This document shows, in pieces, positions 27,471-37,417 of a stretch of DNA of 64,000 nucleotides. Below the pieces are notes generated by a model. That model saw only the letters and a program-made list of their open reading frames with translations. It did not search any database and was not told where the DNA came from. Source of the DNA: Terriglobia bacterium. Its GTDB lineage: Bacteria > Acidobacteriota > Terriglobia > JAJPHL01. Both the position numbers and the translations under genes were made by a program. The stretch is taken from positions 1 through 64,000 of the forward strand of contig JAJPHL010000014.1 of NCBI GenBank assembly GCA_021325275.1. The letters run 5' to 3'. Each line of letters starts with the position of its first letter. Within the stretch, counting starts at the first letter, position 1.

Positions 27471-30400
27471 CGGCTTTCGCGCGAATCTGACGCCAGCCGA
27501 ACTTCCTCGCTACCGCTGTGCGCCGATGTTCCCGTCAAAGCAAAATTCGGTGCGCCCGACGCTGTTCCTAGCAACAATCGCCGGCCCTTCCGCACTTCGA
27601 GTTTTTCCATCCACGCCAACGCGATCGTGCCGGGGATCTCCGTATCCACCAAATTGGGATTCACACCACTCGCCGCGGTCCAGGTGATTTCCGACGAACT
27701 GTTGCCGGCAAGGGATAGCGCCAACCCATCGAGGGACAAATCTTCCTCAGAGGTGAGAAACACCGAGCCATCGACAATTTGAATCGCACCGGCCACCGCG
27801 CGCGGCAGTGTCCGAGATTGCGCACCAACCGTGCCGCTGCACGTCAGGCCTCGCGACACGCGGCGCGGACGCGACGTGTCGATGTTGGTGACGCGCTGCA
27901 ACAACGCCACCAGATCGAGCGTGTTCAGCACGCCGTCGCCGCCGCGCGTGGTCGCCGTGTCGGCGGGGAACGCATCCATCGCGTCAAAGCGATCGCTGCA
28001 CGTGGGCGGAACGAATCCCGCCAGGTTTGTCGCGGCGCGCAACAAGTAAACGAGATCGAGCGTGTTGAGCGTGTTGTCGCCGAAGTTGCCCACCGTGTTC
28101 GCCGTGAATGGATAGTTGTCGCCCACCATGTAGTCGAGCCGAATCGCCAGCGACGCACTACCGCCGCCGGCGAGCGCCACACTCGACGCTTGATAGCTGG
28201 CCGTCGCGCCGGTCACTTGCACCGTATACGTTTGTCCCACCGCCGCGGACGACGGCGTGGTGACAAGCAGTGTTCCCAAATTCTGTGTGCCGCTCACCGT
28301 GCTCGCCGGCGTGAGCCAACTTAAGCTGATCATGCCTGCACCGCCGGACGTATCAACGGTGGTAGCAGGTCCAAGAGCCGCGTCAGGCGTGAATGCCAGC
28401 GTTCCGGTGAGCGCCGGCGCAACTCCGTCAGGCGTCACCTGAATGCTGAACGCAATCTTGTCGGCGCTAACGCCCGTGTTGGCGACGAGCGTAATCGGAA
28501 TCCGCACCGTTCCGCCCGCGGTATCGCCCGATGGCGCGGGTGACACCACGCCCTGCACCGTGCCGTTCTGCGAAATGGTCACGTTTTGTCCGGCGATGAC
28601 GAGTGTTCCAGTGCGTGCGCTCGATGTGTCAGCCGTGAGCGCGAAGGAAACCGTGCCATTGCCCGAACCGGAAACGTTCGAGGTAATCGTCAAATAAGCA
28701 TTCAGGCTTGCCGCCGACCACACGCATCCGGGCGCGACCGCAACCGCCACGCTTCCCGTTGACGCCGTCGCGGGAAACACGGTGGAGGGCGGCGTCAGGG
28801 TGTACGAACAAAGCAAATTGATCGCGAACGACGCCGTGTTCGACGTTCCGCCGCCAGGCAGCGGATTCACCACCGTCACCGCGGCTGTGCCCGTTGTCGA
28901 GGGATCACCCGCGGGAACCGCAGCAGTAAGCTGCGTCGCGCCGACAAAGTTCGTCGTCAAGTTGACGCCGTTCCACTGCACTTGCGATGACGTGTTGAAG
29001 TCACTGCCGTTCACGGTGAGCGTGAACGCACCCGTGTTCACCGTAGCGGACGCGGGCGAAAGCGTGGCAATCGCCGGCACGGGATTCAGCGCCCCCGTAA
29101 TCGTAAAGATATCGGGCCCTGAAGTCCCGCCGCCCGGCGTGGGATTCGTCACGGTGACGAGCGCCTGGCCGGCGGTGTTCAAGTCGGTGGCAAGAATCGC
29201 GACGGTGACTTCCGTGGTGCTCACGAATGTGGTCACGCGATTCACGCCGTTCCATTGCGCCACCGACTGCGTGGTGAAACCGGCGCCAACGACGGCAAGC
29301 GTGAACGATCCCGAACCGATCGACGCCGACGCCGGCCAAAGCGCGGCGAGCGACGGCAACGGATTTCCGCTGACCGTCAGCGTGGCGCCCGACGATGTCC
29401 CGCCGCCCGGCGATGGTGTCGTCACCGCGATCGCCAGCGTTCCCGCCGCCGTAATATCGGACGCGTTGATCGCGGTGGTCAATTGCGTGGCGCTCGCGTA
29501 CGTCGTGGTGCGACTCACACCGTTCACTAAGATTTGCGATCCATTGACAAAACCAATCCCAGTGACCGTCAACGTAAACGTTGCGCTGCCCGCCGTGACG
29601 GTGGCCGGCGAAAGCGACGCGATCGAAGGCGCCGGATTTCCGATCGTGAACGATAGCCCCGACGAAATGCCGCCGCCCGGCGTGGGATTCATCACCGTGA
29701 CCGCCGCCGTTCCCGGCGACATGAGGTCGCTTGCGTTGATCGTGGCAGTAAGTTGCGTTGCGCTCACGTACGTTGTGTTGCGCGCGACGCCATTCCATTG
29801 CACTTGCGACGCGCTCACAAATCCGCTGCCGGTCACCGACAGCATGAACGCGCCTCCGTTGTAGGCGGCGCTCGAAGGCTGCATCACCGACGCGACCGGC
29901 GCGGGATTCGCAGTGATCGCGAATGACAGCGCGCCCGATACGCCGCCGCCCGGCGTGGGATTCACCACCGTCACGGTGGCCGTGCCCGATGTGGTGAGAT
30001 CGCCGGCGGTGATCAGCGCGGTCAGTTGCGTCGAACTCGCCACGTTCGTTATGCGATTCGCTCCGTTCCATTGCACTTGCGACGTCGAGAGAAATCCGGT
30101 GCCCGTGACCGTCAGCGTGAACGCGCTCGAGCCGGCCGCCGCGGTCGCGGGCGAAATCACGGTGGCTGTGGGTGGGGGATTTCCAACGGTAAAGTTCGCG
30201 TTCGCCGACGTTCCGCCGGCAGGCGCGGGACTCACCACGGTGACGGCAGCGACGCTGGCCGTCAAGAGATCGGTGGCGTTGATTGCGGCGGTCAGTTGCG
30301 TGGGACTCACGTATGTTGTGTTTCGCGCCAAGCCGTTCCACTGCACCTGCGACGATGTGATGAAGCCACTGCCGGTGACGGTCAATGTGAAGGCCGTCGA

Positions 30401-33400
30401 GTTGATCGTCGCCGACGAGGGCACGATGGAAGCAATCGCCGGCATGGGATTCGCCGACACAGTGAACGTTACTGTGTTGGAAGCGCCGCCGCCCGGCGTG
30501 GGACTCTGCACCGTGATGGCAACCGAACTGCCGGCCGCGAGAATGTTGGCGGTCATCAACGCCGTCAGTTGCGTCGAATTCACGAACGAAGTGGCAAGAC
30601 TCGATCCGTTCCACTGAACTTGGCTGCCGGCCACAAACCCGCTGCCGTTCACCGTGAGAGTTGTGGCCGGCGACCCTGCCGCGATCGACGAAAACGGAAG
30701 GCCCGTGATACTCGGCGCAGGATTGTTCACCGTAAACGTCGCGCTCGCCGAAGTTCCGCCGCCGGGGGCGGGATTCGTCACGGTGATCGCGAACGTTCCC
30801 GCCGTGGCGAGACTCGCCGACGGAATTGTCGCCGTCAACTGTGTGTTGCTGACGAACGTTGTCGAAATGCCCGTTCCGCCCCATTGCGCCTGCGACGCAG
30901 CCACGAATCCCGTGCCCGTGATCGTGACCGTTGTGGCGCTCGCGCCTGCCGTCGCCGTCGACGGCAGGATCGACGCGATGGCCGGCAGTGGATTCGCTGT
31001 GATCGCGAACGAAACGCTACCGCTGACGCCGCCTCCAGGAGCCGGATTCACCACGGTGACCGACACCGCGCCGGTCGAGGCGAGATCGGCCGCCTGAATC
31101 GCGGCGGTCAGTTGGGTGGAATTCACAAACGTTGTGCTGCGACTCACGCCGTTCCATTGCACTTGCGATCCATTGACGAATCCGCTGCCGTTCAGCGTGA
31201 GCGTAAACGCACCGGAGTTCACCGCAGCCGACACCGGCTGAATCGCCGTCAACAGAGGCATGGGATTCGCCGTGATCGTGAAGGCTTCGCTGCCGGCGGT
31301 TCCGCCCCCGGGCGTGGGATTTACTACCGTCACCGCGGCGGCGCCCGGCGCGGACAAATCCGCGGAGCTAATGGTGGCAGTTAGCTGCGTGGAATTCCCG
31401 AATGTTGTTGCACGACTCACACCGTTCCATTGCACTTGCGATCCGTTGACGAATCCAGTGCCGGTGACGGTGAGTGTGAAGCCGGTTGAACCGGCGGTGA
31501 GGCTCGCCGGCGAAATCTGCGTGATCGCGGGCGCGGGATTGTTCACTGTAAAGTTCGCAGACGGCGATGTTCCACCGCCGGGCGGGGGATTCATCACCGT
31601 GACGGCCACAGTTCCCGCTGTAAGAACGTCGGAGGATTGAATCGACGCGGTCAATTGCGTGCCGCTCACATACGTTGTGTTGCGCGCGACACCGCTCCAT
31701 TGCACTTGCGACGCCGGAAGGAATCCCGAGCCTGTGACAGTCAACGTGAAGGCGCCCGATTGCAGCGTCGCGGACGCCGGCAGGATCGACGCCACCATCG
31801 GAGCGGGATTCGCAATGATGGAAAACGAAACGGATCCCGACGTCCCGCCGCCCGGCGTGGGATTCACCACGGAAACCGTCGCCGTTCCACCGGTCAATAC
31901 ATCCGCCGCGGAAATTGTGGCGCTCAACTGCGTGGCGTTGGTGAACGTTGTGGCCCGCGCCACCCCGTTCCACTGCACCTGCGATCCGCTCACGAATCCG
32001 CTGCCGTTCACGATGAGCGTGAAGCCCGGGGAACCGGCGGGCGTCGATTGCGGCGACACACCGGAAACGCCCGGCACGGGATTGCTGATGGTGAACGTCT
32101 GCGGTCCTGAAGTTCCGCCGCCAGGTGAAGGATTCGCCACTGTGACCGATGCTGTTCCCGCCGCGCCGACATCCGCCGCCTGGATCGCGGCCGTCAACTG
32201 CGTGGCGCTAACGTAAGTTGTTTGACGCGCCACGCCGTTCCACTGCACTTGCGACGCGCCGATGAATCCGCTACCGGTGACGGTCAGCGTGAAGGCGCCC
32301 GACGCCGCGTTCGCGGTCGCCGGAAGAATCGATGCGACCGATGGCGTGGGATTCGCCGTGATCGTGAACGAGGCAACCACCGACGTTCCGCCGCCAGGCG
32401 CCGGATTTACTACCGTCACCGACGCCGTGCCGGTGCTCACGAGATCGCCGGAGAGAACCGAAACGGTCAATTGCGTTGCGTTGATAAAGTTCGTCGCGCG
32501 GCTGGCTCCGTTCCACTGCGCTTGCGACGACGCTTCGAAACCGGTTCCGTTCACGGTGAGCGTGAACGCGCCCGAATTGGCCGCAGCCGTCGACGGCGTG
32601 ATGCTCGAAATTCCAGGCGCCGGATTCGCCGCAATCGTAAAAGAAACGCCGGCGGATGTTCCGCCGCTTCCTGCGGGATTCACTACGGTGATGCTCGCCG
32701 TGCCGGTCGCGTTGATGTTGATCGCAGGAACGGCGGCGGTCAATTGCGTGGCACTCACAAACGTTGTCGAGAGATTCGCTCCGTTCCACGCCACCACGGA
32801 CGTATTCAGGAATCCGTTGCCGGTGACCGTCAATGTAAACGCTCCAGACGCCGCGTACACGTTGGCCGGCGAAATCGACGAGATCGTTGGCGCATTCGGT
32901 CCCGCGACGGCGAACGCGACGGCCGGCGATGTCCCGCCGCCCGGTGTCGGCGTAAACACGGTGACGGAATTGCTCGCGGCAGCGGCGACGTCGGTTGAGT
33001 TGATGGAAGCTTGCAATTGCGTTTTGCTCGTGAACGTGGTGGAGCGCGCCGTTCCGTTCCACTGGACCACCGAACTCGCCGTGAAGTTCATACCGGTGAC
33101 CGTCAGCGTGAACGCCGCGCTGCCGGTAGCGGCGCTGTTGGGCGAAAGCGTGGTGATCGCGGGAGCAGGATTCGACACTGTGAACGAACTCGACGCCGAA
33201 AGCGTTCCGCCGGTAACCTGCACCTGCACGGGAACGATTCCGGCCGTTCCGATGTTCGCGGCTTGCACGCTGGCGGTGAGTTGTGTGGAACTGACAAACG
33301 TAGTCGAGAGCGCTGAGCCGTTCCACTGCACGGTCGAGCCGGGAACAAAGCCGGTTCCCGTCACGCTCAACGTAAACGCCACCGCGCCGGCGGTCACCGT

Positions 33401-35659
33401 CGACGGGGAGAGCGAGGAAATCGTCACGGCCGGAGTTTGCACCGTGAAGACCACGGGATTCGATGGCGTGGACGACGATGGATTCGTGACGAGCAGAGTT
33501 GCAGAGCCGGTTGACGCGAGATCGCCCGAGGTGAGCGTAACGTCCACTTCGCTGGGGCTGACAAATGTCGCGCTGCGCGCCACGCCGTTGCGCGTGACCG
33601 TCGCACCGGAGACAAATCCAGTGCCGATGATGCGCACCGTGGTGGCACCGCTGCCTGCCACGCCGACCGCCGGCGTGATGTAACCGGCGTGTGGCCCGCC
33701 GGACGGCTCGCCTTCTTTCACCAGCGACACGTTAAAGAAGTTTTTCGGCTGCGCGAGCGGCGACACGAGTGTCGCGCCGTAACCGGTGACGTACACATTG
33801 CCACTGGGATCGACAGCTATCGCTTTCGGAATGGTTCCCGAGAGCGCGACTGAATAGTCGAGCGCCGTGCCCGAGGCATTCACGCGACTGATGTAAGAAA
33901 TGTAGGCGTTGCCGTAGGAATCGACAGCCACGCCGCAACCGCTGTCGTTGATGATCGTGGAATAGAAGACCGTGGTTCCGGCCGCACTCAGCTTCAACAA
34001 AAAACCGGACGCCGCAACCGGCGGCGCGGGCATCGCGTTGACCGTGGGAAAGGAACTGATCGCGTTGGTGAATCCGCTGACATAAATATTACCGCTGGGA
34101 TCGAGCGCGACACCGTAGCCGTTATCTTGCCCGGAGCCACCGTAGTACGTGGAGAAAAGGAGAGCCGTTCCCGCGGCATTCAGTTTGCTGATGAATGCGT
34201 CGCCCGAGCCGGCGTAGCTCGATTGAATCGGATTGACGGTCGGGAAGTTCGATGACGTGGTCGATCCCGCGATCACCACGTTGTTCGACGAGTCCACGGC
34301 AATCGCCGCACCGCTATCGACGCCGCTACCTCCCAAGTAGGTGGAGTATATGATCGACGAGCAGGACGGGTTGAGCTTGGCGATGAATGCATTCGTCGCG
34401 CCGGTAGAGGCGAGCGATCCGTGGAGCGCGGAGATCGCTGGAAAATTCGGTGAGTTCGTGGAACCGGTGATGTACATCGCGCCCGTGGGGTCCAGCGCGA
34501 TGGCGTTGGCTTGATCCGTTCCGCTGCCACCCAAATACGTGGAGCATGCAAGGAAAGATCCGGTGGGGTTCAACTTCAACACAAACGCGTTGCGAATTCC
34601 CAACAACGACGATTGCAACGGCCCTTGTGTGGGGAAATTTGTGCTGCTGGTCCAGCCGGCAACGATGACCTCGCCGGAAGCATCGACGGCAATGCCTTGG
34701 CCTTGCTCATCGGAACCGCCGCCGATGTACGTCGAGAAGACGAGCGCCGTTCCCGCGGCATTCACTTTGCTGACAAATACATCTTTGCCGCCGCCAAGCG
34801 ACGATTGCATCGGCGACGCGTTTAGGAAATCGCTGGAGCTTGTGTATCCGGTGACGTAGGCGCTGCCGGCAGCGTCGGTGATGACGGCGAGTCCCGCGTC
34901 GTTGCCCGATCCTGGGATCACCGTGCCGTAGAGCAGCACAGGGTCGATCACCAAAGGCACGGCGTGATCGTACGCGCCCAGTTTGAATCGCGCCTTTCTG
35001 TCCCCGGCGAGCACATAGCGTCCTGAGATCTCTCGCTGGCGTCCGCCGATCACTTGATAGACCCGCGGGCGAAGCTGTGTCAGTGTGGAATGCGACGCCG
35101 CGAGCAACAAATCTCCGCCGCGCGCGAGTCGCAGGGAAGCGTGCGAGGACGAGTCGAACGAAAGCAAGATGCGCGATGGATCCGCGCCGGGCGCAACAAG
35201 AAAGTCGTATTCCAGACGTCCGCCCGATTCATTGTCGCCGTGATACACCAAGTCGATGCCGGGATAGACTTGGGCGTACGTGACGCTCGAATATTGCTTT
35301 ACGCCGGTGATCCATTTTGACGGATCGTTTCCATAGAGGTAGTTACTGCGGCCCGGCAACAATTGTCCGGCAAGAATTGCCGCGTGGCTGTCGGAATCTT
35401 CCAAGTGGAGCTGCAACGTCTCACCGGCGACGGTCAACATAGCGCTATCTGCGCGAAGATACAGGCCGTAACCCGCGCCGCGCGCGACGAATCGCACTTC
35501 GCGACGGGCTTGGCCGCGGTTCTCCTCGAAAACCAGCGGCAGACGCACGTAAGATAAGGATGCGTTAGGGGAACCTGCCGCCAGAAGAGAACACGCTAAG
35601 AAGTTTGAGAAAACCGCCGCCAAAAACGTTGGCAGCAGCGCATTTCTCCGCACGTACAT
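27467..35659 (-). CDS. 2730-aa exported SBBP/IPT repeat protein with cohesin- and dockerin-like C-terminus
   Basis: The start at 35659 has GGAGG five bases upstream and leads into a signal peptide (LPTFLAAVFSNFLACSLLAAG). Order: a conserved N-terminal domain seen in SBBP proteins (FEENRGQ...YGLYLRADSAMLTV); about seven SBBP propeller repeats (GVALDPSGNIYVSGFT type); 18 tandem IPT/TIG-like domains of about 90 residues (FTLTVTGSGF...VQWNG...TFVSATQLTA...VTVVNPTPGGG); a BACON-like domain (VAPGCVWSAASLNAYLTITS); a cohesin-like beta sandwich; a dockerin-like pair with NTLDLVYLLRAATN and NTLDLVALLQRVTN; and a C-terminal beta region. It is a surface or secreted adhesin-like scaffold. Individual domain names rest on pattern; the repeat architecture is plain. 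Confidence 0.9.
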   Translation of the reverse strand: MYVRRNALLPTFLAAVFSNFLACSLLAAGSPNASLSYVRLPLVFEENRGQARREVRFVARGAGYGLYLRADSAMLTVAGETLQLHLEDSDSHAAILAGQLLPGRSNYLYGNDPSKWITGVKQYSSVTYAQVYPGIDLVYHGDNESGGRLEYDFLVAPGADPSRILLSFDSSSHASLRLARGGDLLLAASHSTLTQLRPRVYQVIGGRQREISGRYVLAGDRKARFKLGAYDHAVPLVIDPVLLYGTVIPGSGNDAGLAVITDAAGSAYVTGYTSSSDFLNASPMQSSLGGGKDVFVSKVNAAGTALVFSTYIGGGSDEQGQGIAVDASGEVIVAGWTSSTNFPTQGPLQSSLLGIRNAFVLKLNPTGSFLACSTYLGGSGTDQANAIALDPTGAMYITGSTNSPNFPAISALHGSLASTGATNAFIAKLNPSCSSIIYSTYLGGSGVDSGAAIAVDSSNNVVIAGSTTSSNFPTVNPIQSSYAGSGDAFISKLNAAGTALLFSTYYGGSGQDNGYGVALDPSGNIYVSGFTNAISSFPTVNAMPAPPVAASGFLLKLSAAGTTVFYSTIINDSGCGVAVDSYGNAYISYISRVNASGTALDYSVALSGTIPKAIAVDPSGNVYVTGYGATLVSPLAQPKNFFNVSLVKEGEPSGGPHAGYITPAVGVAGSGATTVRIIGTGFVSGATVTRNGVARSATFVSPSEVDVTLTSGDLASTGSATLLVTNPSSSTPSNPVVFTVQTPAVTISSLSPSTVTAGAVAFTLSVTGTGFVPGSTVQWNGSALSTTFVSSTQLTASVQAANIGTAGIVPVQVQVTGGTLSASSSFTVSNPAPAITTLSPNSAATGSAAFTLTVTGMNFTASSVVQWNGTARSTTFTSKTQLQASINSTDVAAAASNSVTVFTPTPGGGTSPAVAFAVAGPNAPTISSISPANVYAASGAFTLTVTGNGFLNTSVVAWNGANLSTTFVSATQLTAAVPAININATGTASITVVNPAGSGGTSAGVSFTIAANPAPGISSITPSTAAANSGAFTLTVNGTGFEASSQAQWNGASRATNFINATQLTVSVLSGDLVSTGTASVTVVNPAPGGGTSVVASFTITANPTPSVASILPATANAASGAFTLTVTGSGFIGASQVQWNGVARQTTYVSATQLTAAIQAADVGAAGTASVTVANPSPGGGTSGPQTFTISNPVPGVSGVSPQSTPAGSPGFTLIVNGSGFVSGSQVQWNGVARATTFTNATQLSATISAADVLTGGTATVSVVNPTPGGGTSGSVSFSIIANPAPMVASILPASATLQSGAFTLTVTGSGFLPASQVQWSGVARNTTYVSGTQLTASIQSSDVLTAGTVAVTVMNPPPGGGTSPSANFTVNNPAPAITQISPASLTAGSTGFTLTVTGTGFVNGSQVQWNGVSRATTFGNSTQLTATISSADLSAPGAAAVTVVNPTPGGGTAGSEAFTITANPMPLLTAIQPVSAAVNSGAFTLTLNGSGFVNGSQVQWNGVSRSTTFVNSTQLTAAIQAADLASTGAVSVTVVNPAPGGGVSGSVSFAITANPLPAIASILPSTATAGASATTVTITGTGFVAASQAQWGGTGISTTFVSNTQLTATIPSASLATAGTFAITVTNPAPGGGTSASATFTVNNPAPSITGLPFSSIAAGSPATTLTVNGSGFVAGSQVQWNGSSLATSFVNSTQLTALMTANILAAGSSVAITVQSPTPGGGASNTVTFTVSANPMPAIASIVPSSATINSTAFTLTVTGSGFITSSQVQWNGLARNTTYVSPTQLTAAINATDLLTASVAAVTVVSPAPAGGTSANANFTVGNPPPTATVISPATAAAGSSAFTLTVTGTGFLSTSQVQWNGANRITNVASSTQLTALITAGDLTTSGTATVTVVNPTPGGGVSGALSFAITANPAPVASVMQPSSAAYNGGAFMLSVTGSGFVSASQVQWNGVARNTTYVSATQLTATINASDLMSPGTAAVTVMNPTPGGGISSGLSFTIGNPAPSIASLSPATVTAGSATFTLTVTGIGFVNGSQILVNGVSRTTTYASATQLTTAINASDITAAGTLAIAVTTPSPGGGTSSGATLTVSGNPLPSLAALWPASASIGSGSFTLAVVGAGFTTQSVAQWNGVNRVTTFVSTTEVTVAILATDLNTAGQALVTVTNPTPGGGTSGPDIFTITGALNPVPAIATLSPASATVNTGAFTLTVNGSDFNTSSQVQWNGVNLTTNFVGATQLTAAVPAGDPSTTGTAAVTVVNPLPGGGTSNTASFAINLLCSYTLTPPSTVFPATASTGSVAVAVAPGCVWSAASLNAYLTITSNVSGSGNGTVSFALTADTSSARTGTLVIAGQNVTISQNGTVQGVVSPAPSGDTAGGTVRIPITLVANTGVSADKIAFSIQVTPDGVAPALTGTLAFTPDAALGPATTVDTSGGAGMISLSWLTPASTVSGTQNLGTLLVTTPSSAAVGQTYTVQVTGATASYQASSVALAGGGSASLAIRLDYMVGDNYPFTANTVGNFGDNTLNTLDLVYLLRAATNLAGFVPPTCSDRFDAMDAFPADTATTRGGDGVLNTLDLVALLQRVTNIDTSRPRRVSRGLTCSGTVGAQSRTLPRAVAGAIQIVDGSVFLTSEEDLSLDGLALSLAGNSSSEITWTAASGVNPNLVDTEIPGTIALAWMEKLEVRKGRRLLLGTASGAPNFALTGTSAHSGSEEVRLASDSRESR
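28815..33695 (-). repeat. 18 tandem IPT/TIG-like coding repeats of about 270 bases
   Basis: Within the giant gene. Each unit has a GSGF turn, VQWNG, a TQLTA strand and a PTPGGGTS loop. Linkers alternate over much of the array between an -AN-P ending (ITAN, IIAN) and an -N-P ending (ISN, VNN, VGN). This points to growth by duplication of two-unit blocks. Ends are approximate to about 15 bases. Confidence 0.88.
33740..34930 (-). repeat. SBBP-type beta-propeller repeats
   Basis: About seven repeats in the N-terminal third of the giant protein, each with a core such as GIAVDASGEVIVAGWTSS, AIALDPTGAMYITGSTNS or AIAVDPSGNVYVTGYG, and often a YLGGSG or YGGSG loop. Six or seven such blades would close one propeller. 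Confidence 0.8.
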
Positions 35660-35781
35660 TAAATCCTCCGCAGACAAACGTCGACCTCACGGAGGAAGGT
35701 GCATTTGGCACACCACGAAATGGCGCGGGCAAAGGTGAGAAATTGCTGAGGATGAGTGTGGCGGGGCTGGGCAAAGCGTGC

Positions 35782-36078
35782 CTAGCGCTTCCGTTTATTT
35801 CGCGGCGCTATGTAATGGAATCGCACCAGGAATATTCTTTCGCCTTTGCCGTGCTTCGCTACTTTGAGGAGGTCGACGACGCCGAGGAAGCCCGACTCGC
35901 GCGCCAATTCGGGAGTGATATCGGTGAAATTGATCGGCGTGATCGAATCGATCTCGATGTGGCCTCCTTCCATCGCGTAGCGATTGCCAACTTTGACGTG
36001 CGGGTATTTCCAAATCCGCACCGACACGGTGATTTCGCCGCGCCGCACGCCGTCGCGGAGGCGCTTCGTGAAAATCAT
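35782..36078 (-). CDS. ASCH-domain protein
   Basis: 98 aa. The ATG at 36078 overlaps the stop of the globin-ankyrin gene (ATGA), so translation is probably coupled; a longer upstream extension in frame is a shadow of that gene. The sequence fits the ASCH (PUA-like) fold: IFTKRLRDGVRRGEITVSVRIW, KVGNRYAMEGGHIEIDSI, then ITPELARESGF and IFLVRFHYI. Members bind nucleic acid or hydrolyse modified nucleosides; which applies here is unknown. It ends the four-gene operon that begins at 37878. Confidence 0.85.
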   Translation of the reverse strand: MIFTKRLRDGVRRGEITVSVRIWKYPHVKVGNRYAMEGGHIEIDSITPINFTDITPELARESGFLGVVDLLKVAKHGKGERIFLVRFHYIAPRNKRKR

Positions 36079-37097
36079 GATGCGGCTAGCAGCGCGGCGA
36101 CACCCGGCTTGTGGCAATTCTTGGCGCGACGCAACGGCGTGGCGCCTTTCTTGTCGCGCAACTCTGTGCTCGCGCCGCATTCGAGCAGCGCTTCAGCCAC
36201 CGCCGTGTTGCCGCGCCGCGCCGCCATATGCAGTGCGGTCGCGCCCTGGGAACTGCGCGCGTCAACCTGTGCACCGGCACGAACCAGCGCGCGAACAATA
36301 TCGCCGCCGCACCTAGCGGCGCATTCGTTGGCCGTCACGTAGAGCGGCGTGTGGCCGCCGCCGGTCGTCGCGTTCGGGTCGGCGCCGAGGTGAAGCAGCC
36401 GCTCGACCAATTGCACATTGCCGCACGCCGCGGCATCGTGCAGCAGCGTTCGCCGGTAGCGGTGATGAACATGAACGAGCGACGGATCGTCGTGGAGCCA
36501 TTCGTGGACGTACTCGAGGAGTGGACCGCCGCGGCCAATCATGAGTGAGAGCACGTGCGCTAGCACCGCGCGATCGCGCGCAAACTTGCATTGGAGCGCC
36601 GGAGTCTTGGCCAACCTGCGAACGCCGGACGCGTCGCCTATGCGAATCGCGGCGACAAGATCGTCGAGCGCGCGCTGTTCGGTCCAGCGTTGCGATACTT
36701 CGCTGTGCTTCGGCGCCGGCGGTTCCTCCATGTTGGCGATGTACGCCGACGATTGTTCAAAGAAGACGCCCAACTCGCGCCGCATTGAGGCCTCCATCGT
36801 GACATCGTCGAGCGCCTCGTTCATACGTTTCATCCACGCTTCGCGTTCGCGCGGACCAATCGTGAAACGCGCATGCGACTCACGCAGACTTAGCCACCAA
36901 CGCTTTTCGGCGTCCTCCGCGGGTCCGCCCAAGAATTGCGCGAGAAACGCAGCGAACGCCTCGATGGCGCAACGCATACTCTTGCCGGGAAAAAATGGCC
37001 GCAATACCGGGTCGCGTTTTACACGCGAGTAAAGCGCTTCAGCGAGTCGAAGGCAACCGTCGCGCCCACCGGCGGCCTGATAGAGGTGCACGGCCAT
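36075..37097 (-). CDS. Truncated globin fused to ankyrin repeats
   Basis: 340 aa from the ATG at 37097. Residues 1-125 match a truncated hemoglobin, most like group II: LYQAAGGRDGCLRLAEALYSRV with Tyr23 in the B helix, DPVLRPFFPGK, FLAQFLGGP, proximal His75 in ESHARFTIGPRERE, and Trp88 (AWMKRM) where groups II and III keep Trp. A linker at about 125-145 leads into four to five ankyrin repeats (145-340), for example TLLHDAAACGNVQLVERLLHLGADPNA and TALHMAARRGNTAVAEALLECGAS. The globin could bind O2 or NO while the repeats bind a partner, making a heme-based sensor; this is inference. It follows the small membrane protein gene by five bases and overlaps the ASCH gene. Confidence 0.88.
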   Translation of the reverse strand: MAVHLYQAAGGRDGCLRLAEALYSRVKRDPVLRPFFPGKSMRCAIEAFAAFLAQFLGGPAEDAEKRWWLSLRESHARFTIGPREREAWMKRMNEALDDVTMEASMRRELGVFFEQSSAYIANMEEPPAPKHSEVSQRWTEQRALDDLVAAIRIGDASGVRRLAKTPALQCKFARDRAVLAHVLSLMIGRGGPLLEYVHEWLHDDPSLVHVHHRYRRTLLHDAAACGNVQLVERLLHLGADPNATTGGGHTPLYVTANECAARCGGDIVRALVRAGAQVDARSSQGATALHMAARRGNTAVAEALLECGASTELRDKKGATPLRRAKNCHKPGVAALLAAS

Positions 37098-37102
37098 GCA
37101 CG

Positions 37103-37417
37103 CTATTCTATCGGACTGGTTCCAGCTCGCAAGTCCAACAAGATCGGCTGCCCCGCGTTGCGCGGAGCGGGCGAAAGCCTCAGCCGAAAGATGATGCGTC
37201 CAATGGCGGCGACGACGGCGACGATCACACCTGCTCCGAGGAATTCCGCAAACTTGGCGACACGTGGCGTCGACGCGCGATGCGCGCGTTCCGCCTGCCA
37301 TCCCCGATTCGGCGCGGAAATCTGCCGGGAGTCGCCGAAGATGCCCGTCAGCCAGACAAACGCGGCCGCCGCTAGCGAGAGAATGGCGGTTCGCAGCAAG
37401 AGGCGAGCGAATTTCAC
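37103..37417 (-). CDS. Small membrane protein of unknown function
   Basis: 104 aa. One N-terminal hydrophobic segment (LLLRTAILSLAAAAFVWLTGIF) and a second near residues 60-80 (LGAGVIVAVVAAIGRIIF), with a basic loop between. The start overlaps the stop of the DUF4405 gene as ATGA at 37414-37417. I recognise no family. It is probably a partner of the cytochrome b-like protein encoded just before it. Confidence 0.7.
   Translation of the reverse strand: MKFARLLLRTAILSLAAAAFVWLTGIFGDSRQISAPNRGWQAERAHRASTPRVAKFAEFLGAGVIVAVVAAIGRIIFRLRLSPAPRNAGQPILLDLRAGTSPIE

Noticed and set aside
28782..33683. Long plus-strand and other-frame open frames over the IPT array
   Set aside because: They are antisense shadows of the repeats: their translations repeat with the same 270-base period and have no start signals or domains, while the minus frame shows clear IPT domains.
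35605..36342. Plus-strand open frame of 245 codons opposite the ASCH and globin-ankyrin genes
   Set aside because: No domain or ribosome site; the minus strand encodes two recognisable families with ATGA coupling in the same place.
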